Shown here in pieces: positions 26,073 to 34,058 of a DNA stretch of 64,000 bases (within the stretch, counting starts at the first letter, position 1; the number at the start of each line of letters is the position of its first letter). The stretch comes from an uncultured Nitrospira sp. GTDB taxonomy: Bacteria; Nitrospirota; Nitrospiria; Nitrospirales; UBA8639. A model generated the notes under the pieces. It had not been told where the DNA came from and did no database searches. It saw only the letters and a program-made list of their open reading frames with translations. Where the stretch lies: contig CABVRQ010000011.1 of NCBI GenBank assembly GCA_902500695.1, positions 1 through 64,000 on the forward strand, given 5' to 3'. The position numbers were made by a program, and so were the translations under genes.

Positions 26073-27002
26073 ATGCAGGAATTCGTTGATCGCTATCTCA
26101 CCATGTTGCAAGTGGAGCAGGGCTATGCCGCGAATACGATTGAGAGCTATCGCCGGGATCTCAGAAAGCTCGAGACCTTTTTTCGAGCCCACGACATTGC
26201 TGATCCTACGCACCTTTCCAAGCCGGTGTGGTTTCAATTCTTAAGCAGTTTGAAAGCCGAAGGCCTGGCCTCCTCCTCAATTGCCAGGTGCCTGGCTTCT
26301 GTCCGGGGTTTCTATAAATCCTTTGAGCGGGGAAAGGATGATCCGACCTTTGACGGCATGTTGAAGGGGACGCCAAAGCAATGGAGTCAATTGCCAAAGC
26401 TATTGTCCGAAGCCGAAGTGACCAGATTGCTCACCCTGCCTATCATGGACACCAGGGAGGATTCTCGTGATGCCGCCATGGTGGAATTGTTATATGCGAC
26501 TGGTCTTCGGGTGTCTGAACTCATCAATTTGGAAGTGGCGCATCTCAATTTGGATGTGGGATTTTTGCAAGCGACGGGAAAACGGGACAAACAACGAATC
26601 GTTCCCATCGGAGATAAGGCACGCCAATTGGTCTCGGCCTATTTGCAGTCTTCTCGCCCGGCCTTTGTCAAAAAGCGAACGTCTTCGGCACTATTTCTCA
26701 CCAGGCTGGGTCGGGCCATGAGCCGGCAATGTTTTTGGAAAATACTCAAAGATCGCACGGTTCGCGCAGGCATCACCAAGCCCATCTCCCCTCACATGCT
26801 TCGCCACTCGTTTGCCACGCATTTATTGGATCATGGTGCCGATCTTCGTTCGGTCCAAATGATGCTCGGCCATGCCAGCATTGCCACGACACAAATCTAT
26901 ACCCATGTTGAGCAAGCCCGCCTCAAAAAGGTGCATGACCAGTACTTTCCCCGAAAACAACGTGCCAGGGTCATTGGAGCTTCCAACGGCTCTGAGTCGT
27001 GA
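26073..27002 (+). CDS. xerD: Tyrosine recombinase XerD/XerC
   Basis: A 309-residue site-specific recombinase. The N-terminal SAM-like domain covers about 1-100. The catalytic domain has Arg146 (ATGLRVSEL), Lys170 (TGKRDKQRIVPIG), His241-x-x-Arg244 (HMLRHSFATHLL), His267 (LGHASIATTQ) and the nucleophile Tyr276. All six residues are present. The length and close match to chromosomal Xer proteins suggest chromosome-dimer resolution rather than a phage integrase. XerC and XerD are hard to tell apart by eye; XerD is the better guess. A small zinc ribbon gene follows after about 200 bp. Confidence 0.9.
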   Translation: MQEFVDRYLTMLQVEQGYAANTIESYRRDLRKLETFFRAHDIADPTHLSKPVWFQFLSSLKAEGLASSSIARCLASVRGFYKSFERGKDDPTFDGMLKGTPKQWSQLPKLLSEAEVTRLLTLPIMDTREDSRDAAMVELLYATGLRVSELINLEVAHLNLDVGFLQATGKRDKQRIVPIGDKARQLVSAYLQSSRPAFVKKRTSSALFLTRLGRAMSRQCFWKILKDRTVRAGITKPISPHMLRHSFATHLLDHGADLRSVQMMLGHASIATTQIYTHVEQARLKKVHDQYFPRKQRARVIGASNGSES

Positions 27003-27205
27003 GCAGGGTTATCCCCCATGTGGCTTTTTCGTTATTATGCCAGGACACTTTAGCTCCCCTCTATCCAAAGGAATTGAGGGAGCCTTTGAGTATGTATCCC
27101 ATAGGCTGCTATGTCGAGGGATCGTAAGCATCAAAATTTGCAATTGGAAAAAGGCCTATGGCAGGCTAGCACCGGTCGTTTATTTCATATTTGGAGGGTT
27201 TGGTT

Positions 27206-27391
27206 ATGAAGTATCGGAAGCAGGTACATTATGTTAAAGGGGTATTTGCCTGCCCCAAATGTCATCAACATTTTGTGCAAGAGAAGTGGTTGGAGGAATT
27301 TCGAGTGCGGTGTCATAAGTGTGATTATCGAGGGGCCTTGACGCATGTATCGGTGGAAGAGCAAATGGACGAAGAAATTGAACGGCGATAG
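27206..27391 (+). CDS. Small double-CxxC zinc ribbon protein
   Basis: A 61-residue protein with ACPKCHQHF and VRCHKCDYRG, two CxxC knuckles spaced as in a zinc ribbon. The acidic tail is EEQMDEEIERR. The ATG at 27206 is preferred because GGAGG lies 7 nt upstream; a TTG five codons earlier is possible. It may bind nucleic acid or act as a protein adaptor. It has no known partner and stands between xerD and the flavodoxin gene. Confidence 0.7.
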   Translation: MKYRKQVHYVKGVFACPKCHQHFVQEKWLEEFRVRCHKCDYRGALTHVSVEEQMDEEIERR

Positions 27392-27465
27392 CGAAGGGTG
27401 ATTTCCGCCTGGATTGGTTCTTAAGGTAAAAATAGTTTGTGCCTTTATTCCAATTCAATTCTCCT

Positions 27466-28101
27466 ATGAAGATTTTTCGGGGAAATATCTTATGGATTGC
27501 TTTGGCTGTCCTTGTTTGGTTCTGTGGGTGTGTGCAAGTTTCTGCTCAAGTGCAGCCTTCTCAGGTTAGCCATTCCCTGCGGGTCTTAGTCGCCTATCAT
27601 TCCCTTTCCGGTCATACGGCAGATATGGCCAATGCTGTGCAAAAAGGTGCTGAATCGGTTAAAGGGACTACCGTACTCCTGAAAACGGTAGGGCAGGTGA
27701 CAGCCGATGAGTTGTTTGGCAGCGATGCCGTCATAGTGGGTTCGCCGGTGTATTGGTCGAATATGTCAGGTGAAGTCAAAACTTTTTTTGACCGGTGGCA
27801 GTTTGAATTTGGCGTGTTTCCTGAATGGAAAATGCGCAATAAAGTGGGAGCGGCGTTTGCCACGGGTGGACAAGTATCCAGCGGGAAAGAGGTGACGATG
27901 TTGACCATCCTTGCAGCCATGCTCGGGAACAAGATGATTGTGGTGAGTGACGGAGGAGCGTTTGGCGCCTCAGCGACGACGGAGGGTGACAGCCCTGGCA
28001 TTGATGATGGGGAGCGGGCCGATGCATGGGCGTTGGGGAAGCGGGTGGCGGAAGTGGCATGGATGATCAAGCGAGGACAGGCGCTTGCAGGTCAACCATG
28101 A
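27466..28101 (+). CDS. Exported flavodoxin/WrbA-like protein
   Basis: A 211-residue protein with an N-terminal signal peptide (MKIFRGNILWIALAVLVWF..., cleavage likely after VSA near residue 27). It is followed by a flavodoxin fold of the NAD(P)H:quinone oxidoreductase type: VAYHSLSGHTADMANAV is the FMN phosphate loop, and GSPVYWSNMSGEVKTFFDRW and ATGGQVSSGKE are the isoalloxazine-contacting loops. Most WrbA/flavodoxin proteins are cytosolic; a Sec signal on this fold is unusual because FMN must then be loaded outside or before Tat-like export, and no twin arginine is seen. Start ATG 27466 rather than the upstream GTG. The next gene follows after 10 bp. Confidence 0.8.
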   Translation: MKIFRGNILWIALAVLVWFCGCVQVSAQVQPSQVSHSLRVLVAYHSLSGHTADMANAVQKGAESVKGTTVLLKTVGQVTADELFGSDAVIVGSPVYWSNMSGEVKTFFDRWQFEFGVFPEWKMRNKVGAAFATGGQVSSGKEVTMLTILAAMLGNKMIVVSDGGAFGASATTEGDSPGIDDGERADAWALGKRVAEVAWMIKRGQALAGQP

Positions 28102-28111
28102 ATGACGTTCA

Positions 28112-28813
28112 ATGAGTGCGTTGCCGGGAAGCACAGACGAAAAATGGGTCATTTATTGGGAGCGGGAGTATTCCACCGCCTTTGCTCCGGAACGACTTAC
28201 GCTTGATTTTCATCCCCATCGTCCCCTGATGACCAACATGCCCTTGTCCGAGCAGCGGGAGGTTGCGGCCAGCGGATATAAGGTCATTCCGGATGATTGC
28301 GGGCCGGTTCGCTTCGTCGGGCAATATGGGTGGTTGATCCGTTCGCCGGCGGATTGTCGTATTCGAAAAAAAGGGAGTGGGTTTGAATGGCAGTCTCCGC
28401 CTATTCGACCTGAAGAGCAGCTTTTGGGCTACAAATCGTTTTCAGGAATGTATGTTGATACGATTCTTAATAGTGGATTTCCTAAGCTCTATTGTGGAAT
28501 TCGTTTTTATTACCCCATGCAACTTGGCATGATGATGAAGGATCTTCCCAATCATTTTTATTATTTCCCAAAGCGAACCTTCTCCATCTGGGAAGGGATT
28601 GCGACGCAGGAATACAAGGTGACACCGAATGATTTTCTTCCTGGCTACGCAGCCTTTGTCACGAATTTTCTGCTCCAATTGGACGCATCCACCGAGGAGC
28701 CTACCACTATATTGCGCGGGGATCCCATTGGCCTTGTCATACCGGTCCTACTCCCCAAGCATTTTACCTTACAAGAGTTGAAGCGCACCCCTGAAGAAGC
28801 CTCCAACCCGTAA
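28112..28813 (+). CDS. Unknown cytosolic protein, possibly DUF6065-like
   Basis: A 233-residue protein with no signal or membrane segment. Marked segments are TLDFHPHRPLM, GWLIRSPADCRI in the first half and MYVDTILNSGFPKLYCGIRFYYP followed by a proline-rich region and LGLVIPVLLP-like end. The pattern recalls the DUF6065 family (from memory, not checked). No catalytic motif is clear. It begins 10 bp after the exported flavodoxin gene, so the two are probably one transcript. Its function is unknown. Confidence 0.6.
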   Translation: MSALPGSTDEKWVIYWEREYSTAFAPERLTLDFHPHRPLMTNMPLSEQREVAASGYKVIPDDCGPVRFVGQYGWLIRSPADCRIRKKGSGFEWQSPPIRPEEQLLGYKSFSGMYVDTILNSGFPKLYCGIRFYYPMQLGMMMKDLPNHFYYFPKRTFSIWEGIATQEYKVTPNDFLPGYAAFVTNFLLQLDASTEEPTTILRGDPIGLVIPVLLPKHFTLQELKRTPEEASNP

Positions 28814-29047
28814 TGTAATGCACGCCCAATCTCCGGTCTGAGAACCCCACTTTTCAAGGTCCTCTTTACAAGGGGAAAACATGATCCATGCCAAGCAGGT
28901 AGCCTGAATACGAATGAAGATGTGGTGTGAATCATCTTGTGCTCCGGTTTCAATTCTGTGCCTGGAATCTGCTTTGAGTGGAAGGCCTGCGGGAGTCCGT
29001 AAGGTGAGTGATTACCGAAGCCTGTCCGCCGTTTATAAAATAATGGG

Positions 29048-29818
29048 ATGGATGTGAACCTTCGTCCACCTAAGGGGGATTCGATTCTTCGCCAATGGCA
29101 GGAACTTGCCCGAGCCTGTCTAGATGGAGAAAGTCAGACTCGCCTGGCGATGCTGTGGGACCACATCAATCGATTCCCGGTCAGGCAGGCGGCATCCGCG
29201 CATGCCGAGATCGAGACCGCGTATTTTTTCGCACAAGCGGGATTTTCCGTGGCATTTTTAGAGGCCTCTGGTGGGCGAACGGCGGACTTGGAATGTTATG
29301 AGGGCACGCATCGATTTTTTGTGGAAGTGACGGTCATTCAATCGACCCAGGGGGCTACCCGGAAATCACCTGCGGTGCGGCTGCAGCCTCACCAAATTTT
29401 AGAATCTTCGGATGAATTTTTTGAACAGGCCTTAGTCAAACGGTTGTTGTCACGTATGGCCGAAAAAGCTAGACAATTAGAACGGTATTGCGCACCCGTG
29501 TTGCTGGCAGTCAGTGTTCCTGATTTACCATGGGGGAAAGGGCGTCCTCAGGACATTCCTCCTTTGGATCTTCAGCGATTAGCCGCGATGTTAGTCGGAG
29601 TGGTTGTCGACGTTCCTCAGTTCAGTGCCATCCTGCTGACATTGTGGAAGGCCCCGGCTCAGGAATTGCGCAATCCCATTCGTATTCGCCAGGTCACTTG
29701 GGTTACTCGACCACCAGGGAATCCGCGCGATCCTCGAATTCGAATGTTGGCAGTGAACCCGGTTGCTCGATATCGTCTCAGCTCCCAAGAACTCAAGAGG
29801 ATCAAGGAAGAGATGTGA
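29048..29818 (+). CDS. Unknown protein with PD-(D/E)XK-like core
   Basis: A 256-residue protein, not recognised as a named family. Residues about 54-97 have the order helix with Glu (AEIETAYFFAQAGFSV), strand with Asp80 (RTADLECYEG) and strand with Glu93 (HRFFVEVTVI). This matches the D...ExK layout of restriction-endonuclease-like nucleases, with Thr95 where Lys is usual. The rest is helical (LVKRLLSRMAEKARQLERY) followed by strands. If active it would cut nucleic acid; with Thr in place of Lys it may be inactive or use a migrated lysine. No methyltransferase or toxin partner is adjacent. A gap of 235 bp precedes it. Confidence 0.5.
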   Translation: MDVNLRPPKGDSILRQWQELARACLDGESQTRLAMLWDHINRFPVRQAASAHAEIETAYFFAQAGFSVAFLEASGGRTADLECYEGTHRFFVEVTVIQSTQGATRKSPAVRLQPHQILESSDEFFEQALVKRLLSRMAEKARQLERYCAPVLLAVSVPDLPWGKGRPQDIPPLDLQRLAAMLVGVVVDVPQFSAILLTLWKAPAQELRNPIRIRQVTWVTRPPGNPRDPRIRMLAVNPVARYRLSSQELKRIKEEM

Positions 29819-29859
29819 AGACGATGCGGCGGGGGAAAGATTGGAACACGTGAGGGCGG

Positions 29860-30180
29860 TTAGGATGAAGGCAGTGACGTTTTGAGTGCTTCCAAATCTT
29901 TAATGACGAGTAAATTGCCATTCTTCGTCGCGACCGTGATGCCCTCGGTACATATCGCATGGCATTTCTCGAATTCCTGTGCCTGTTTGAGCGATTGAGC
30001 CAGCGCTAAATAGGCGGCTGAATACTCGGGTTTCACCAGGATACATTGCTCCAAGGCGGGAATCGCCTCCTTCCAATTTTCGTCACTCATGTAGGCTTTT
30101 CCGAGGCCGAACCACAATGTTTCGTCCTTGGGGTCCATTTGGAGCACTTTTTTGAATTGTTCGATCTTAGGATTGGCCAT
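29860..30180 (-). CDS. Small TPR-repeat protein
   Basis: A 106-residue protein from ATG 30180 with three helical repeats of TPR type: FKKVLQMDPKDETLWFGLGK, NWKEAIPALEQCILVKPEYS and AAYLALAQSLKQAQEFEKC. These give a protein-binding solenoid. An upstream in-frame start at 30288 would add 36 residues that look unrelated. It is convergent with the gene at 29048 and divergent from the HDAC gene at 30398. The partner is unknown. Confidence 0.75.
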   Translation of the reverse strand: MANPKIEQFKKVLQMDPKDETLWFGLGKAYMSDENWKEAIPALEQCILVKPEYSAAYLALAQSLKQAQEFEKCHAICTEGITVATKNGNLLVIKDLEALKTSLPSS

Positions 30181-30397
30181 GGGGTGAAATCCAGTCAGAA
30201 AAAATGATGACAGAAAATGAACGAAAACCAGCCTATCATGCGGGTGCATGCGTTGTCTAAGCCATTCCCCTATGCTAGGATCTTTCATGTTTTTCCTTCC
30301 GGCTCTTCAGTATTTGTAAGTGTTGTTTGGCCGACATTGTTGATCGAGTTTTTCCTCTGTGCATGATTTCCTTTTCCATTTTCCATCTTGAGAGTTT

Positions 30398-31348
30398 ATG
30401 AGCATGGGCCGTGTTGGATACGTTTCTCATCCGACCTATGAGCTCCATGAGATGGGCAGAAGCCATCCGGAGTCCCCTGAGCGGCTTCGTGCGATACGGG
30501 CGCAATTAGAGCGTTCGGGAACGTGGTCCCGGCTTCATCAGGTCGCACCGCGACGGGCCGAGCGGAAATGGATTGAACTTATCCACGATTCGTCCTATGT
30601 GGAGAGTCTTGAACGACGTTCCCCCTCAAGTGGGTATGCTTCCCTGGATCCTGATACATCGATGTGTCCGGGAACGCTGGAGGCTGCCTATCTGGCAGTC
30701 GGCGCGGGGTTGGCGGCGGTGGATGCGATCATGAACCACGACATTGATCAGGCTTTTTGCGCCGTGCGGCCTCCTGGGCATCACGCCGAGGCGGATCGAG
30801 CGATGGGTTTTTGTTTTCTGAATACCATTGCGATTGCCGCCCGTTATCTTCAGCAACAGTATGGACTACAGAAGATCATGATTGTGGATTGGGATGTGCA
30901 CCATGGCAATGGCACGCAACAGGCCTTCTATGATGATCCTACGGTTCTGTTTTTTAGTACGCACCAGTCCCCGTTTTATCCCGGGACAGGACGGGCGACG
31001 GAAACCGGGGAAGGTCAAGGGAAAGGTCTGACTATCAATGTGCCGCTCTCAGGAGGACAAGGGGATGAGGAGTATGGGGAAATGTTCCAGAGGATCCTGG
31101 TTCCCGCCGCCGAACACTTTCAACCGGAATGTATTCTGATTTCCGCGGGGTTTGACGGTCATCGGGATGATCCGTTGGCGAGTATGGTCTTAACGGAGCA
31201 GGGCTATGCCGACATGACCACAATTGTCTCGAAGATTGCCAGAAAATTTGCAGGTGGACGAATCGTGTCATGTTTAGAGGGGGGCTATCATCTGAAAGCG
31301 TTGGCGGGATCGGTGGATCGCCATCTTCAGGCTCTGCTGGATAATTGA
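30398..31348 (+). CDS. Histone deacetylase-fold amidohydrolase
   Basis: A 316-residue protein of the class II histone deacetylase/acetoin utilization (AcuC, HdaH) family. The segment RPPGHHAEADRAMGFCFLN holds the active-site histidine pair. DWDVHHGNGTQ and SAGFDGHRDDPL supply the zinc ligands Asp, His and Asp. The fold removes acyl groups from lysine or polyamine side chains. The substrate in bacteria is often unknown. The stop lies 1-4 bp from the start of the cytochrome gene, so the two are co-transcribed, an unusual neighbour for such an enzyme. M3 at 30404 is an alternative start. Confidence 0.92.
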   Translation: MSMGRVGYVSHPTYELHEMGRSHPESPERLRAIRAQLERSGTWSRLHQVAPRRAERKWIELIHDSSYVESLERRSPSSGYASLDPDTSMCPGTLEAAYLAVGAGLAAVDAIMNHDIDQAFCAVRPPGHHAEADRAMGFCFLNTIAIAARYLQQQYGLQKIMIVDWDVHHGNGTQQAFYDDPTVLFFSTHQSPFYPGTGRATETGEGQGKGLTINVPLSGGQGDEEYGEMFQRILVPAAEHFQPECILISAGFDGHRDDPLASMVLTEQGYADMTTIVSKIARKFAGGRIVSCLEGGYHLKALAGSVDRHLQALLDN

Positions 31349-31349
31349 C

Positions 31350-32675
31350 GTGATGAAATCAAAGCGATCATGGGGAGGAAAAGCGTGGCTGTTGCTCCTG
31401 TTGGTGCTGGGGGTAGGGATCTACATCTTTTATACGGAAATTCGTCCCACCGTCATATTCGGATTACGGGAGGATTACGCGAAACCCATTCCCTATCAGC
31501 AGATTCCAGTGGGATTGCAGAGCTTAAAAGCGGAGGAATGTGGAAGTTGTCATGTCGAAATCTACGAAGAGTGGAAATCCAGTATTCATGCCGAAGCCTT
31601 TCATGATCCGTTTTTTCAAGCCTATTGGAAAAAAGATGATAATATTTGGGTCTGTTTGAATTGCCATACGCCATTAGAAAATCAGCAACCGACCCTTATT
31701 CAAGACCTTCCCCGTGAACGAGTCGAAAAAGCCGTGCAAATTCCTAATTACCGGTACGATGCGGAATATCAACAAGAAGGTGTGACTTGCGCGGCCTGCC
31801 ATGTTCGGGATGGGATGATTCTCGGGCCGTATGATGATTCGGCGGCGCCGCATCCCACCCAATTTGATCCTTCCTTCAGAACGACCCAAGTCTGTTATCG
31901 CTGCCATAATGTTGTTTCGGGACCCATGCAATTCTACAATGCGGGGCCTTGTGGCACGTATCCTGAGTATGAAGGCAAGTTTTTCATGAAGGAAAAGGGA
32001 CTGATTTGTCAGAGTTGTCATATGCCGGAAGTCGAGCGGCCGGTTGCCAAGGGTAGCCCTATCCGATTCGGTCGACGGCATCTCTGGCGAGGAGGCCATG
32101 ATCCGGACATGGTCAAGCGAGCGGTCGCTGTCCAAGTGCAGGCAGACCCTCCCACACCCCAACCAGGTGACGATGTCAAATTGACGCTGACGCTGATTAA
32201 TGCGGGGGCTGGACACAAAGTCCCGACAGGGGACCCTGACCGGTTTTTTACCGTTGAATTTACGGTGCGCGATTCGAACGGCACGGTGGTGCATGAGCAA
32301 TCTGATACCATGGGCCGTTGGATCCTGTGGCAGCCGGTGATTGTGGAAGTCTACGATAACCGACTGTTGCCGCTTGCCAGCCGGGATTATTCCTTTGAAT
32401 ATGAAATCCCGGAAAAAGAAAAAGGGTGGATGGTTCAGGCGCGGATTCGGTATCATATTCAGACCGAGAGTCAAAATCAGATGTTGAGAAATCAGTATGG
32501 TCTGACGGGTGAAGATCCATATGTCTTTACAATCTATGATCGTGAGTTCCCTTTGGATGCGACCCTGTCTACGGCTTTACAGGATCACGAACCCGATCCT
32601 CGGGTAGGGTGCATCGCACCATCCGATGGGCTTGCTCCCCATCACCCGGCAGATACCTCTTCACTTCATTCATAA
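31350..32675 (+). CDS. Membrane-anchored pentaheme cytochrome c
   Basis: A 441-residue protein. An N-terminal membrane anchor (AWLLLLLVLGVGIYIFY) is followed by a cytochrome part with five CxxCH heme sites at Cys64, Cys102, Cys147, Cys182 and Cys220 (CGSCH, CLNCH, CAACH, CYRCH, CQSCH). The spread of sites resembles cytochrome c554/NrfB-like tetra- or pentahemes. After about residue 255 comes an Ig-like domain with AGHKVPTGDPDRFF, which is shared by many multiheme proteins of this class. It probably carries electrons in the periplasm; partners and redox span are unknown. Start is GTG 31350 or ATG 31353. It shares a unit with HDAC, rhodanese and SmbP genes. Confidence 0.88.
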   Translation: MMKSKRSWGGKAWLLLLLVLGVGIYIFYTEIRPTVIFGLREDYAKPIPYQQIPVGLQSLKAEECGSCHVEIYEEWKSSIHAEAFHDPFFQAYWKKDDNIWVCLNCHTPLENQQPTLIQDLPRERVEKAVQIPNYRYDAEYQQEGVTCAACHVRDGMILGPYDDSAAPHPTQFDPSFRTTQVCYRCHNVVSGPMQFYNAGPCGTYPEYEGKFFMKEKGLICQSCHMPEVERPVAKGSPIRFGRRHLWRGGHDPDMVKRAVAVQVQADPPTPQPGDDVKLTLTLINAGAGHKVPTGDPDRFFTVEFTVRDSNGTVVHEQSDTMGRWILWQPVIVEVYDNRLLPLASRDYSFEYEIPEKEKGWMVQARIRYHIQTESQNQMLRNQYGLTGEDPYVFTIYDREFPLDATLSTALQDHEPDPRVGCIAPSDGLAPHHPADTSSLHS

Positions 32676-32687
32676 AGGGAAAGAACT

Positions 32688-33557
32688 GTGGCTGAAAATT
32701 TTTTCATTGATACGGAATCACTAGCCCAAAACCTGGGACGTGAAGACTTAGTCATTATTGATGTGCGTGGACGCGGAGCGTATACGTCTCATATTCCCGG
32801 TGCTGTTCATAGCACCTGGCATGAGTACAGCGATCCATCCGCTGTGGCAAAGGGGGTCTTAGATCCTGACCTGGGGAGAATTGAACAGCGCCTTCGATCG
32901 CTCGGCATTAACCAGTCCAGCGACGTGGTCATTTATTGTAACCCCTTTGATAATTGGGGTGATGAGGGGCGCATGTTTTGGATGTTAACCTTTTTGGGAC
33001 ATTCCAGCGTTCGAATTCTGGACGGTGGGTGGGTTAAGTGGACCGCCGAGCAGCGTCCCATTGAACATGAAGCGATTCGACCAACGCTGGGTGATTTTAC
33101 TGTCACGGCCAATCCGGAACTCATTGTGAATAAGGACGGATTAAAAAAACTGCTCAAAGGACCTCACCCGGATACCATAATTCTTGATGCCAGAAGCGTG
33201 GAGGAATATGCGGGGAAGGAGATCGATGGGTTGCCTCGGGCCGGCCATATTCCTTCTGCCATCAATATCCCATGGAATCGGTTTTTACAACCGGATGCCA
33301 CGGTGAAACCTCCCGAGCAGGTAAGGGAAATATTTGAAGATCACGGGCTACGGGACAATCAGGAAATCATGACGTATTGCTTGGGTGGCGTCCGGGCGGC
33401 TTGGGTGTTTTGTTTGCTTCGATACGTAGGGTTTCCACGAGTGAAAGTCTATCCAGGATCGTGGTGGGAATGGTCCAGGGATTTTGCGGCACCGGCAGAA
33501 AAAGACGTGAAGTTATTATTTCGAGTCACCAATCAGGATCAGATGAAATCATCTTGA
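32688..33557 (+). CDS. Two-domain sulfurtransferase (rhodanese)
   Basis: A 289-residue protein with two rhodanese domains (about 1-130 and 145-280). The C-terminal domain has the persulfide cysteine Cys231 in TYCLGGVRAAW and the helper motif LDARSVEEY. The N-terminal domain, normally inactive, carries Cys84 in IYCNPFDNWGDEGR in place of the usual YD pattern. It probably moves sulfane sulfur from thiosulfate or mercaptopyruvate. No signal peptide is visible, so it would be cytosolic. Start GTG 32688. It follows the cytochrome gene by 12 bp. Confidence 0.9.
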   Translation: MAENFFIDTESLAQNLGREDLVIIDVRGRGAYTSHIPGAVHSTWHEYSDPSAVAKGVLDPDLGRIEQRLRSLGINQSSDVVIYCNPFDNWGDEGRMFWMLTFLGHSSVRILDGGWVKWTAEQRPIEHEAIRPTLGDFTVTANPELIVNKDGLKKLLKGPHPDTIILDARSVEEYAGKEIDGLPRAGHIPSAINIPWNRFLQPDATVKPPEQVREIFEDHGLRDNQEIMTYCLGGVRAAWVFCLLRYVGFPRVKVYPGSWWEWSRDFAAPAEKDVKLLFRVTNQDQMKSS

Positions 33558-33632
33558 TCTTGTGTATGAGGAATGAGAGGATAACTTAGTCTCTCAGTTT
33601 AATATTAATCTACTTTTTCAAGGAGGTCAGGG

Positions 33633-33989
33633 ATGAAAAAGCAAATGGTCAGTAAGGCAATTGGCATCGTTGCCATGCTCGGGATTCTGGTTGCGGGGGC
33701 GTGGGGGTCTGTCGCGCTTGCAGGAGCCAATCCACATGTGGCTGAAGCGATTGCTCATGCCCAGGGAGCCGTGAAACATGGCGAACAGGGACATGCTGAT
33801 GCGTTGGTTGAGCATGCCCAAGAAGCCTTGACCCACGCCCAGGGTGCTCAAAAAGACGTGAAGAATCCTCATTTAGATGAAGGCGTTCACGAACTCATGG
33901 AAGCGGTGGAGCATGGCAAAGCCGGGCATGCCGATGTCGGGACCAAGCATGCGAAAAGTGCCGTTATGCATTTGAAAGAGGTTAAGTAA
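33633..33989 (+). CDS. SmbP-like small metal-binding protein
   Basis: A 118-residue protein. A signal peptide (hydrophobic AIGIVAMLGILVAGAWGSVALA, cleavage likely after ALA) leads to a mature part made of helical heptad-like repeats rich in His and Ala: HVAEAIAHAQGAVKHGEQGH, then similar AxxHxxxAxxH units. This is the pattern of SmbP, the copper-binding periplasmic four-helix protein first found in Nitrosomonas europaea. A strong Shine-Dalgarno AAGGAGG precedes the ATG, and a terminator follows at 34015, so it ends the unit and is probably highly translated. Confidence 0.88.
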   Translation: MKKQMVSKAIGIVAMLGILVAGAWGSVALAGANPHVAEAIAHAQGAVKHGEQGHADALVEHAQEALTHAQGAQKDVKNPHLDEGVHELMEAVEHGKAGHADVGTKHAKSAVMHLKEVK

Positions 33990-34014
33990 TCATAAAGCCT
34001 TAATCTGATAAAGA

Positions 34015-34047
34015 AGCGGGTAGAGTCTACCTCTGCCCGCTTTTTTT
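34015..34047 (+). terminator. Rho-independent terminator after smbP-like gene
   Basis: AGCGGG (34015-34020) pairs with CCCGCT, and TAGAG pairs with CTCTG inside, followed by TTTTTTT. It closes the HDAC-cytochrome-rhodanese-SmbP unit. Confidence 0.85.
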
Positions 34048-34058
34048 GTGGGGTGGTG

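Noticed and set aside
26073..27002. XerD gene as a phage or island integrase
   Set aside because: All features fit chromosomal Xer proteins; no tRNA, excisionase or phage genes are adjacent.
31674..32474. A 266-codon minus frame opposite the pentaheme cytochrome
   Set aside because: Long only because of base composition; the plus frame has five heme motifs.
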